Shown: positions 20,650-28,890 of the stretch, piece by piece | How the letters are laid out: the number at the start of each line of letters is the position of its first letter | Position numbering within the stretch: the first letter of the stretch is position 1 | Assembly: GCA_002449335.1 (NCBI GenBank) | Contig: DKDL01000028.1 | Location: forward strand, 1-52,792 | DNA length: 52,792 nt | Direction of reading: 5' to 3' | DNA from: Succinatimonas sp. UBA6849 | Lineage (GTDB): Bacteria > Pseudomonadota > Gammaproteobacteria > Enterobacterales > Succinivibrionaceae | Translations under genes and position numbers: made by a program | Notes under the pieces: generated by a model | Seen by the model: only the letters and a program-made list of their open reading frames with translations | What the model was told of the DNA's origin: nothing | Databases searched by the model: none

Positions 20650-21840
20650 CTAACTTTGCTTAGTTAATTCCTTTCTGATCTTCTCATGAGCCTTTGCTCT
20701 GCACTCATCAACATAATCACACCACTGCTGCATTACAGGTCTTCTTTTTTCTAAGAACTCACTGCGCTGATATGCCTTTCTTACCTGATTGTCCGATGAA
20801 TGTGCCAAGCACAACTCTGCTACATCCTCTCTAATGCCCTGCTCAGCTAACCAAGTAGCACCGATTGAACGTATGCCATGGGCTGTCTGAATGCCACCAA
20901 GCCCAGCTTTTGAGAACATCAGACGTACAGATTCACGATTGATAGGTTCACCCTTGCGTTTAAAATGATCACTTGTAAATACATACTCATAAACACGAGG
21001 CATACCCTGTAGCAAGATCTTCAATTGCTTTGACATTGGCACTTCATGAACTCTGCCTGTCTTCATGATCTCAGCAGGAAAGCGAATAACATCATTATCG
21101 AAATCTATCCAATCCCATTTCATTTCAGCAATCTCACCAGGGCGTGACAATGTATAGAACTGTACCATCATCGCATTCCATACAACGCTATATACTCTAG
21201 GTTTGCATTCAAGAGCATAGAAGAGTTCAGGCAGTTCTTCAGGAGTGACTGCAGCTAAGTGCTCAGATGGTTTTCTTGGGTAATTAGTTTTGATATGAGT
21301 TAAGTCGTGCATATTTTCAATGCGACCAGTATTCTGTACAAAGACAGACATATCTTTTACGTAGTCACAGAGTTTTCTTAGAGTTTCAATCTGCCCTTTC
21401 TCTTCGAGTGGTCGCCACGCTGTGATGAGGGCATAAGCAGTTAGATCTTTGAGCTGAATGTTACCAAAGATAGGAATGATATGGCGCTCGATACGAAGTC
21501 TCATATATTCAAATGAACGAGCTGTAAGTTTCTTTTTAGCATACCAATCATTAAAAGCTTCTCTAACTGTATAAGAAGCATTCATAGTCATATCTGGTAC
21601 AACAGAAATGCTTTTCAGCCATTCATCTTTGAGCTGTTTTGCCATAGCTACAGAGACATCAGGAAAAGAACCTAATCTTATGCTTAGATTTTTATTGTTC
21701 TGTTTAGCTTTCGCATACCAAGTGCCAATACCGGTAGCAGGAGACACTCTAATAAAAAGATTTTGCTCTACGGTATGATTGACCATTTTACCTGTAGCTT
21801 TAGCTTTTTTTACAAGGGCATTGAATTGTACAAAATTCAT
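20650..21840 (-). CDS. int: tyrosine integrase, P4-like with N-terminal arm-binding domain
   Basis: The 396-residue recombinase has an arm-type DNA-binding domain (about 1-75, DUF4102-like), a core-binding domain (about 90-190) and a catalytic domain with Arg233 in LSRPGE, Lys260 in MKTGR, His321-Arg324 in HGIR, His347 and nucleophile Tyr357 in AYQRSEF. All residues needed for activity are present. The gene abuts the 3' end of tRNA-Leu, the usual target of this class. It lies close to the repeats at 21859-22033 that probably serve as arm sites. The start is the ATG at 21840. Confidence 0.95.
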   Translation of the reverse strand: MNFVQFNALVKKAKATGKMVNHTVEQNLFIRVSPATGIGTWYAKAKQNNKNLSIRLGSFPDVSVAMAKQLKDEWLKSISVVPDMTMNASYTVREAFNDWYAKKKLTARSFEYMRLRIERHIIPIFGNIQLKDLTAYALITAWRPLEEKGQIETLRKLCDYVKDMSVFVQNTGRIENMHDLTHIKTNYPRKPSEHLAAVTPEELPELFYALECKPRVYSVVWNAMMVQFYTLSRPGEIAEMKWDWIDFDNDVIRFPAEIMKTGRVHEVPMSKQLKILLQGMPRVYEYVFTSDHFKRKGEPINRESVRLMFSKAGLGGIQTAHGIRSIGATWLAEQGIREDVAELCLAHSSDNQVRKAYQRSEFLEKRRPVMQQWCDYVDECRAKAHEKIRKELTKQS

Positions 21841-21858
21841 AAAATTAACCTTTAATTT

Positions 21859-22046
21859 GTCACTCTTTCGTCACTCCGTCACTCGCAAAAATATCAAAAT
21901 TCGGGAGTGACGAAGGAGTGACGAAGGCATTATGATATGGTTAAGTTGGGATAACTTAGGATAGGTTAATTATAAGTTAAAGCGCATCAGAATGCGAGTT
22001 TTAAATGATTTTGGGATAGGTTAGGATAGGTTAAAAGATGTGAATT
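21859..22046. promoter_or_regulatory. attachment-site region with integrase arm-type repeats
   Basis: GTCACTC occurs at 21859, 21870 and 21878 and its complement GAGTGAC at 21905 and 21916. GGATAGGTTA occurs at 21959, 22014 and 22024, with a variant GGATAACTTA at 21949. CGCAT/ATGCG form a hairpin around 21983-21996. These clusters between the integrase and the tRNA 3' end are typical arm sites. The crossover core should be the tRNA 3' end itself (22047 onward); its partner copy is outside the window. Confidence 0.6.
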
Positions 22047-22131
22047 TGGTGCCCAGGACGAGACTTGAACTCGTACTCCTTGCAGAACTACCCCCTCAAA
22101 GTAGCGTGTCTACCAATTTCACCACCTGGGC
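22047..22131 (-). tRNA. leuU: tRNA-Leu (anticodon GAG)
   Basis: On the minus strand the acceptor arm GCCCAGG pairs with CCTGGGC, and an encoded CCA ends the gene. The D-loop AATTGGTAGAC, the anticodon loop with GAG, a long class II variable arm and the T-arm GTTCAAGTC are visible. The anticodon stem closes with one G-T pair. Class II form plus GAG identifies tRNA-Leu. The prophage integrase lies just beyond its 3' end, so the tRNA is the probable attachment site; the mature sequence looks intact. Confidence 0.93.
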
Positions 22132-22206
22132 AACGGAGAATATAATAGCAAATTTTGTTACTTTGTAAAGAGCAGTGTCTGCAAGAACCTATGATTTTTC
22201 AAAAAA

Positions 22207-24495
22207 TTAGTATCTGTATCCTAATTCATTTGAGTTCAATAATCTGTCTTCCTGACCTGTTAACAGTTTTTTGTAAATTGTGTCATACAAGAGGACGTTT
22301 TGAACATACTGTCTGGTCTCTTTAAATGGAATATTCTCAACATACATTGCAGCATCTCTGCCCTTACCATCCTTAGATTTCCAGATATTGATCCTGCCAG
22401 GACCTGCGTTATAGGCAGCAGCAGCTAAAATTCTGTTGTTATCAAATCTGTCCAGCATATCGCGTAAATATGCTGAGCCTAATCTGATGTTATTCTCAGG
22501 TACAACCAGATCACCGGTGCCTGCATAAGACCAGTTGTTCTTTTTAGATACCATCTTAGCAGTACCAGGCATTAACTGCATAAGACCTACTGCACCTACA
22601 GGAGATTTAATATCAGGATTTAACATACTCTCCTGACGGGAAATACCATATAAGAATGAAATAGGTACATTAGAGTAGGATGAGTACTTCTGATATAGAT
22701 TTAAAAATGGCTTAGGGAATCTGTAATCTAGGGCACTCCATCTTTGACCTGCAACTACACTAGAAATAGCATAGCTGATGTTACCTGTTGATAAAGCCCA
22801 TTCAGCCATTAACATTGCTTCATCATTAGTACCAGTCTTTGCAATCTCACGCCATTCAATAGCAGCATTGCTGTCTTTTAAAGCTCTAAATTCAAAGAAG
22901 CGTACAGCTGCTTTGTTCTGAGCTACAGTCTGAGGCCATTGAGCTGTCTTTGATAAATGCTCATGGTTAAATGGCATTCTAGCTGATAGCTCTTGAGCTG
23001 CTAAGAAACCAAAGAAACTTCTGTCTTTAGCAACCTTTGCCATGAGAGTCTTGCTCTCTTGAGTGCGACCAATCTCGCGGGCAGCTCTTGCCTTCCAATA
23101 ACGCCAGTTAATTGCATTCTTATCAAGATCAGTTAAATGGTCATATAAATCATAAACTATCTGCCATTGAGCAAACCAGATAGCTTTGCGCATACGCATC
23201 AGTTTAATCTCTTCAGACCAAACTACAGCTGGAAGATTTCTATCTACCCACTGCACTTCTTCTTCGGTAGATTGTCTTGATAAAAAGCCTTTAGCAATGA
23301 TCTGGAAGATCTCTAAGCGCTCTGTGTCACTGATCTTAAACTTATCTGCAAAAGCTTCAAATGCAGGAGTTGCACTCTTCGGATCAAGATTTGCAAATCT
23401 CTTAAAGGCAAGCACCGCCGTTCTTTGAGTGTTTTCATCACCTTCTACATAATCTAGTGTGAGTACAGAAGCTGGATTGTCATATAGAGACATTTCCTGT
23501 GCTACACGTGGAGCAAACTGAGTTTGCTCAAGACCTGCCGCAAGTGAACGTGTAGTTTCGGTATAGTTTCTGGTGATATAAGCTCTTTCAAACTTTTCTA
23601 GCTGTACCTTTTCATCAAGATAACCATTCTGTCCCCAAACATAGATTAAACCAGCACAGCTTGATGGATATGGAGATAGCTGTAAATACATCTTTGAAGC
23701 AAAGGCTGCAGCTGTAACATCAGCTATACCCTGTTGCCAGCGAGCTTCGTAAAAGCGGCACTGAAGAGCCTGTTGAGGCTTAGTCATTTCGCTGTCATCA
23801 TTGAATGGTTTCTTTCCAATTAAGTCTGATACTAATTTGTACTGACCTACAGATGCTAAATACTCGATGTATTTATTCTTTAGCATCAATCCTAATTCCT
23901 GATGAACTTTAGAGTTAATAAACTGTTTTACCTGTGGGTATTTAGAAACATCCATGTTGGTTGCCAAATACCAGTAATCAATCCATAAAGACAGTGGATA
24001 GTTTCTTAAATAGTTATTCTGAATAGATAAAGCGGTATCAACATCGCCACTCTTAATAGCTCTTTCTGCATCAGCAAAGTATTTTCTTTGCGAAATTAAA
24101 GTAGGTGTTGTAGCTATTAAAGGATTTTCATCAGAATAATCAAAAGGAGCAGTTACATAGTCTGATTGAATAGCTCTTTCCCTGGCTGTAGTAGTTCTTA
24201 CAGGAGCTTTTACCTGAGCTTTAGCGGTCTTTTTAGAGTTCTTTTTAGTACTGCTATGAGCTGACTTTTTATTTGAGGCTGCAGATTTTTTAGAACTTCT
24301 TTTTTGAGCTGAACTTTTTTTAGTAGAACTCTTTTTAGCAGAAGACTTGTGATGTTTTAAAGCTTCAGCCTGCTCGATAGTTAAGGTTCTAATTTGACCT
24401 TTAGAGTTATTGGCAAGGGCTTGAGAGTTAAAAGATAGTGGTAGTAATAAAGAGAATGTAAAGAGAATACCTTTGATTAGCTTATTGTGTTTCAT
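22207..24495 (-). CDS. slt: soluble lytic murein transglycosylase, Slt70 type
   Basis: Slt cleaves the MurNAc-GlcNAc bond of peptidoglycan with 1,6-anhydro product formation, acting in the periplasm. The 762-residue product has a signal peptide (about 1-28) and a long Ser/Lys-rich linker (about 40-95), unusual for Slt. A superhelical alpha domain (about 120-590) follows, then a lysozyme-like domain with catalytic Glu622 in SRQESMLNP, GLMQLMPGTA and AYNAGPGR. Apart from the extra linker, length and order are standard. No Shine-Dalgarno sequence precedes the ATG; a 16-bp inverted repeat ends five bases upstream of it. Confidence 0.93.
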   Translation of the reverse strand: MKHNKLIKGILFTFSLLLPLSFNSQALANNSKGQIRTLTIEQAEALKHHKSSAKKSSTKKSSAQKRSSKKSAASNKKSAHSSTKKNSKKTAKAQVKAPVRTTTARERAIQSDYVTAPFDYSDENPLIATTPTLISQRKYFADAERAIKSGDVDTALSIQNNYLRNYPLSLWIDYWYLATNMDVSKYPQVKQFINSKVHQELGLMLKNKYIEYLASVGQYKLVSDLIGKKPFNDDSEMTKPQQALQCRFYEARWQQGIADVTAAAFASKMYLQLSPYPSSCAGLIYVWGQNGYLDEKVQLEKFERAYITRNYTETTRSLAAGLEQTQFAPRVAQEMSLYDNPASVLTLDYVEGDENTQRTAVLAFKRFANLDPKSATPAFEAFADKFKISDTERLEIFQIIAKGFLSRQSTEEEVQWVDRNLPAVVWSEEIKLMRMRKAIWFAQWQIVYDLYDHLTDLDKNAINWRYWKARAAREIGRTQESKTLMAKVAKDRSFFGFLAAQELSARMPFNHEHLSKTAQWPQTVAQNKAAVRFFEFRALKDSNAAIEWREIAKTGTNDEAMLMAEWALSTGNISYAISSVVAGQRWSALDYRFPKPFLNLYQKYSSYSNVPISFLYGISRQESMLNPDIKSPVGAVGLMQLMPGTAKMVSKKNNWSYAGTGDLVVPENNIRLGSAYLRDMLDRFDNNRILAAAAYNAGPGRINIWKSKDGKGRDAAMYVENIPFKETRQYVQNVLLYDTIYKKLLTGQEDRLLNSNELGYRY

Positions 24496-24499
24496 TTGT

Positions 24500-24563
24500 A
24501 CAAGGTGCCATTGGATCAGTGTTTTATTTATATACTGTGATTATACGTCCAATGGCACCTTGT
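24500..24563. repeat. 16-bp perfect inverted repeat around the slt promoter
   Basis: The 16-base sequence at 24500-24515 (ACAAGGTGCCATTGGA) is exactly complementary to 24548-24563, with a 32-base spacer. On the minus strand TATAAT at 24545-24540 with TTACAA 17 bases upstream gives a candidate slt promoter whose -10 is in the spacer. The repeat could end the transporter transcript and fold the slt leader. No T-run follows in either direction. Confidence 0.7.
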
Positions 24564-24571
24564 TGTAAGCT

Positions 24572-25951
24572 TTATGCTCGATTAAATACGGTGTAGTAAC
24601 CAATAATGAGCAGGATTGCAATTACAGTAGTCAAAATGTATCTGTAATAGAAGAATAACTTAGGGGTTAACTTAAAGCCTTCACCTACGTTAGCCTCTTT
24701 AATATAGCGCTCCCACTTCATTCCACTCTTTGAGGTTACAAACAGCACAAATACTAATGAGCCGATTGGCAGAATGTTGTTTGAAATTAAGAAATCGCAG
24801 AAATCAGTAATACCAGTATTTGAACCGATTAAATGTACATTTGAAAGTACATTAAAGCCTAATACAGGAAGTACAGATAAACCTAAGATCACGATAAAGT
24901 TAATCAGCACAGCCTTCTTTCTGTCAATCTTAAATAACTCTAAGTTTGCAGCAATGATGTTCTCGAACACTGCAATTAAAGTTGAGATTGCTGCAATTAA
25001 CATGAATAGGAAGAATAAAGCTCCCCAGAAAGCACCAAAGCTCATGTTTGAAAATACCATGGTCATGGTAACAAACAGTAAGTTAGGACCAGCATCAGGG
25101 TTAATGCCATAGGTAAAGCATGCTGGGAAGATTACAAAGCCTGAAAGTAGAGCTACAGCTGTATCTAAACCTGCAATAAACAGAGCCTCGTTTAGTAAGC
25201 GATGTCTTGTAGACATGTAGCTGCCAAAGATAGCAATACCGCCCATACCGGTTGATAAGGTAAAGAAAGCCTGTCCCATAGCAGCCCATACAGCTTCACC
25301 AAAGTTATCCTGTAACTTTGAAAAATCAGGCTTTAAATAGAATGATACTCCGTTCATGAAACCATCTAAGGTAACAGAACGTAAGGCCATAAAGATTAAA
25401 AGACCTAACAGCAGTAACATTAAAGGTTTGGTAAAACGCTCAATGCCTTTTACAACACCTAAAGCTACAATCATGAAAGCAAAGGCAACTACTGCTGCCA
25501 TGCATGAGAATAAGGTTGCAGGATCCTGCAGGATACTGCCAAAGTTAGCAACAGCAACATCTTTTTCAAGATGTGGAGCTACAGAGCCTGAAGCAAACTC
25601 AAAGAAATAGTAAAGCATCCAGCCTGTAATCACACCGTAGAATGACATTAAGATATAGTTACCTGCTAACTGCCACCATTTGTTGTGATGCCACTTGGCT
25701 TCCTTCTCCTCTAAGTTCTCATAGCAGTATGCAATAGAACTTCTTGAAGCTCGACCAATGGCCAGTTCTACAGTTAACAGAGGAATACCCATTACAATTA
25801 AGAAGAACAGGTAAATTAGAACAAAGAAGGCACCACCATATTGGCCTACGATATAAGGGAAACGCCAGACATTACCAATGCCAACAGCACATCCTGCTGC
25901 AATCAGGATAAAACCCAATCTGGTTTTAAACTGCTCTCTGCTTGAATCCAT
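24572..25951 (-). CDS. SNF-family sodium-dependent transporter (copy 1)
   Basis: This neurotransmitter:sodium symporter (LeuT/MhsT/TnaT) homologue imports an amino acid or similar solute with Na+ across the inner membrane. The 459-residue product has the TM1 hallmark GIGNVWRFPYIVGQYGGAF, GIPLLTVELAIGRASR, and FFTLSTGMGGIAIFGSYMS in the TM6 region, with about 11-12 TM segments, the bacterial length. It follows two paralogues in the same direction after a 71-base gap. Substrate cannot be read. AAGGA lies upstream. Probably transcribed from the first gene of the three. Confidence 0.9.
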   Translation of the reverse strand: MDSSREQFKTRLGFILIAAGCAVGIGNVWRFPYIVGQYGGAFFVLIYLFFLIVMGIPLLTVELAIGRASRSSIAYCYENLEEKEAKWHHNKWWQLAGNYILMSFYGVITGWMLYYFFEFASGSVAPHLEKDVAVANFGSILQDPATLFSCMAAVVAFAFMIVALGVVKGIERFTKPLMLLLLGLLIFMALRSVTLDGFMNGVSFYLKPDFSKLQDNFGEAVWAAMGQAFFTLSTGMGGIAIFGSYMSTRHRLLNEALFIAGLDTAVALLSGFVIFPACFTYGINPDAGPNLLFVTMTMVFSNMSFGAFWGALFFLFMLIAAISTLIAVFENIIAANLELFKIDRKKAVLINFIVILGLSVLPVLGFNVLSNVHLIGSNTGITDFCDFLISNNILPIGSLVFVLFVTSKSGMKWERYIKEANVGEGFKLTPKLFFYYRYILTTVIAILLIIGYYTVFNRA

Positions 25952-26022
25952 ATTAAATCCTTATTAACTTACCTGTTTACTTAATTATTATTTACAAACT
26001 TTCTGATTACTTTGTCATCAGA

Positions 26023-27402
26023 TTAACCGACAAAGATCTTGTAGTAACCGATTGCCAGAACAACTACCACAATAGATGTCAGAATATAACGGTAGTAGAA
26101 GAATAACTTCTCTGACATATTAAAGCCTTTACCTACGTTACACTCTTCAATATATCTCTTCCAGGTCATACCTGATTTTGCACAAACAAACAGAACAAAG
26201 ACAATAGAACCTATTGGCATGATGTTGTTTGATACCAAGAAATCAAAGAAATCCAAGATACCAGAGTTGGCATTTAGAATATGAACATTAGATAAAATGT
26301 TAAAGCCAAACAGTGGTAACAGACACAAGCCGATCATCACAAAGAAATTGATTACAACTGCTTTAAAACGTGAAATCTTAAAGAGTTCAATGGTGCCTGC
26401 AATTGAGCTTTCAAACACTGCAATCATGGTAGATACTGCTGCAATCACCATGAACAGGAAGAACAGTGTTCCCCATAAAGTTCCCCATGCCATGTTTGAG
26501 AAGACTACGGTCATGGTCAAGAACAGCAGATTAGGACCTGCATCAGGGTTAATACCATAGGTAAAGCATGCTGGGAAGATCACAACACCTGCTAAAAGCG
26601 CAATGATGGTGTCAAATGAAGCAATAAAGATAGCCTCATTTAAGATCTTATGACGCTCTGACATATAGCTACCAAAAATAGCAATCGCACCAAAGCCTAC
26701 TGACAGAGTAAAGAAAGCCTGTCCCATAGCAGCCCAGATTGCCTGTCCTAGGTTATTCTCAAGTTTTGAAAAATCAGGCTCTAAGTAGAATTTCATACCT
26801 TCGACAAAACCATCTAAGGTAACTGAACGGCATGCCATAAATGCCAGTAACAAGATTAAAACTACCATTAAAGGCTTAGTGTATCTTTCAACACCTTTAA
26901 TCACACCTAAGGCCACAATAGCAAAAGAAAATACAACTGTAGCTAGAACACATGAGAACATCACCACAGGAGATGCTAAAAGATTTCCAAAGTTTTGTGC
27001 TGCCTCATCACGAGTAATGTTTGCAGGAATTTCTCCAAAGGCAAAGGATAAGAAATAGTAGAGCATCCAGCCTGCTACTACGACATAGAATGCCATTAAG
27101 AAGTAGTTACCAGAGAACTGCCACCATTTGTTTACATGCCATCTAGAACCTGCCTGTTCTAGTTCCTCATAGCAGTAAGCCATAGAGCTTCTTGAAGCAC
27201 GACCGATAGCTAACTCTACTGTTAAAAGAGGAATACCTAAGGTGATTAAAAAGAACAGATATAAAAGAACGAAATAAGCGCCACCGTATTGACCTACGAT
27301 AAATGGGAAGCGCCATACATTACCAATACCAACAGCACAGCCTGCTGCAATGAGCAGGAAGCCTAGTCTTGTTTTGAATATTTCACGTGGTTTTCTTTCC
27401 AT
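26023..27402 (-). CDS. SNF-family sodium-dependent transporter (copy 2)
   Basis: This 459-residue paralogue is nearly colinear with copy 1, sharing GIGNVWRFPFIVGQYGGAYF and FFTLSVGFGAIAIFGSYMSERH, so the pair appear to come from a recent tandem duplication. It has about 11-12 TM segments. Copy 3 stops 18 bases upstream. Differences in the substrate-lining segment around residues 250-290 hint at different ligands. Function as amino-acid:Na+ symporter is family knowledge, not shown here. Confidence 0.9.
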   Translation of the reverse strand: MERKPREIFKTRLGFLLIAAGCAVGIGNVWRFPFIVGQYGGAYFVLLYLFFLITLGIPLLTVELAIGRASRSSMAYCYEELEQAGSRWHVNKWWQFSGNYFLMAFYVVVAGWMLYYFLSFAFGEIPANITRDEAAQNFGNLLASPVVMFSCVLATVVFSFAIVALGVIKGVERYTKPLMVVLILLLAFMACRSVTLDGFVEGMKFYLEPDFSKLENNLGQAIWAAMGQAFFTLSVGFGAIAIFGSYMSERHKILNEAIFIASFDTIIALLAGVVIFPACFTYGINPDAGPNLLFLTMTVVFSNMAWGTLWGTLFFLFMVIAAVSTMIAVFESSIAGTIELFKISRFKAVVINFFVMIGLCLLPLFGFNILSNVHILNANSGILDFFDFLVSNNIMPIGSIVFVLFVCAKSGMTWKRYIEECNVGKGFNMSEKLFFYYRYILTSIVVVVLAIGYYKIFVG

Positions 27403-27420
27403 AAAGGTAACCTTAGCCTA

Positions 27421-28830
27421 CTAGCGATTAAATACTGAAATATAACCTTGAACAAACAGTACTAATACGATTACAGGCAAAACATATTTAAAGTAGAACT
27501 GCAACTTTTTACTTACTTTTGGACCTTGTCCTAAATTTGCTTCTTTCAAGTAATTATCAAAGCCCCAGCCATAATGCCATGAGGCATACAATACATATAC
27601 AACCGAGCCTAACTCTATAATATTTTGAGAGAGAATAAAGTCATATAGATCAAGAATTACAGATCCTCTCCCCATAGGTTCTATAAAACTTAACAGATTG
27701 AAGCCTAAGATCACCGGCAATGACATCGCAAAGATCACAATAAAGTTGCAGATCACAGCCTTAATTCTGCTGATCCTGAAGATATCTAAAGTAATACCAA
27801 TGACGTTTTCAAATACAGCAATCAAAGTAGAAAGTGCTGCAAAGAACATAAACAGGAAGAAGACTCCACCCCAGAACTGACCATATTCCATGTGAGAGAA
27901 TACGGAAACTAAAGTTACAAAGATAAGTCCTGGGCCCTGACCTGGCTCTACAGCGTAGCTAAAGCAGGCTGGAAATATCACAATACCGGCTAGGAAAGCT
28001 ACCATGGTATCTAAAATTGCAATTACAGATGCTTCATAAGTAATGGACTTTTGAGAGCTCATATAGGAACCGAAGATCTGTAATGAACCAATACCAACAC
28101 CTAAAGTAAAGAAAGCCTGACCGCAAGCTGCTGAGAGGATTTCATAGAAATTGTCTTTGGTGATCTTTGAAAAGTCTGGATACAGGTAGTACTTAATACC
28201 TTGTTCAAAACCAGGTAAAAAGAATGATCTTGTAGCTAAAAAGATAAGTAATAAGAAGAGCAATACCATTAAAGGTTTAGTAACACCTTCAACACCTTTT
28301 CTCAAACCAAAGGCGCATACAGCAAAACCTGCGATAGTTACAGCAGCTGTAAACAAAATCTGAGGCTCTGGAGCCTGCAGCATTGTAGAAAAGAAATGGC
28401 CTGACTCTGCCTGACTCATAGGAGCATTTGTTAGAGTGCCAGAGAACATCTCAATGGTGTAATATAGCATCCAACCTGTAACCATCGTATAGAATGCCAT
28501 GAGCACATAGTTACCAAAGATCATGAAATACTTGCAGTATTTCCAGTTCTTTCCAGGTGATAATGCTTCAAAAGATAAACCGATACTGCGTCTTGAAGCT
28601 CGGCCTACAGATAACTCAATAGTAACTAAAGGTATGCCCAAAAGCACTAGGAAAGCAATATAGATTAAAACAAACAGAGCTCCACCATACTGACCTGCTA
28701 TATATGGAAATCTCCATACATTACCAAGACCTATAGAACAGCCTGCTGCAATTAAAATAAAGCCTAAACGAGATGAAAATAGTTCGCGAGAATTTGTATT
28801 TGCGCGGGGATTTGAATTTGATTCTGACAT
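27421..28830 (-). CDS. SNF-family sodium-dependent transporter (copy 3, first in operon)
   Basis: The 469-residue product is the most diverged of the three. It has GLGNVWRFPYIAGQYGGALF in TM1 and FFTLGVGIGSLQIFGSYMSSQ in the TM6-7 region, and an N-terminal Ser/Asn-rich extension (SESNSNPRANTNSREL). It opens the leftward operon, just after the pnp terminator. About 12 TM segments are visible. The three genes together give the cell parallel sodium-coupled uptake routes, probably for amino acids. Confidence 0.9.
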   Translation of the reverse strand: MSESNSNPRANTNSRELFSSRLGFILIAAGCSIGLGNVWRFPYIAGQYGGALFVLIYIAFLVLLGIPLVTIELSVGRASRRSIGLSFEALSPGKNWKYCKYFMIFGNYVLMAFYTMVTGWMLYYTIEMFSGTLTNAPMSQAESGHFFSTMLQAPEPQILFTAAVTIAGFAVCAFGLRKGVEGVTKPLMVLLFLLLIFLATRSFFLPGFEQGIKYYLYPDFSKITKDNFYEILSAACGQAFFTLGVGIGSLQIFGSYMSSQKSITYEASVIAILDTMVAFLAGIVIFPACFSYAVEPGQGPGLIFVTLVSVFSHMEYGQFWGGVFFLFMFFAALSTLIAVFENVIGITLDIFRISRIKAVICNFIVIFAMSLPVILGFNLLSFIEPMGRGSVILDLYDFILSQNIIELGSVVYVLYASWHYGWGFDNYLKEANLGQGPKVSKKLQFYFKYVLPVIVLVLFVQGYISVFNR

Positions 28831-28842
28831 CTTTTCGTTAAA

Positions 28843-28872
28843 AAAGGCCCAATGATAACTCGTTGGGCCTTT
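28843..28872 (-). terminator. terminator after pnp
   Basis: On the minus strand AAAGGCCCAA and TTGGGCCTTT form a 10-bp stem followed by six T. It lies between the pnp stop (28891) and the start of transporter copy 3, ending the rpsO-pnp transcript. Confidence 0.9.
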
Positions 28873-28890
28873 ATAAATGTTATTTATAGA

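Noticed and set aside
21949..22033. GGATAGGTTA repeats as a CRISPR or minisatellite
   Set aside because: Only three exact copies with irregular spacing next to an integrase; arm-type sites fit better.
24774..25112. Lys/Met-rich rightward ORF opposite transporter copy 1
   Set aside because: It mirrors the same kind of ORF opposite copy 2 (26297-26560), as expected for antisense frames of related genes.
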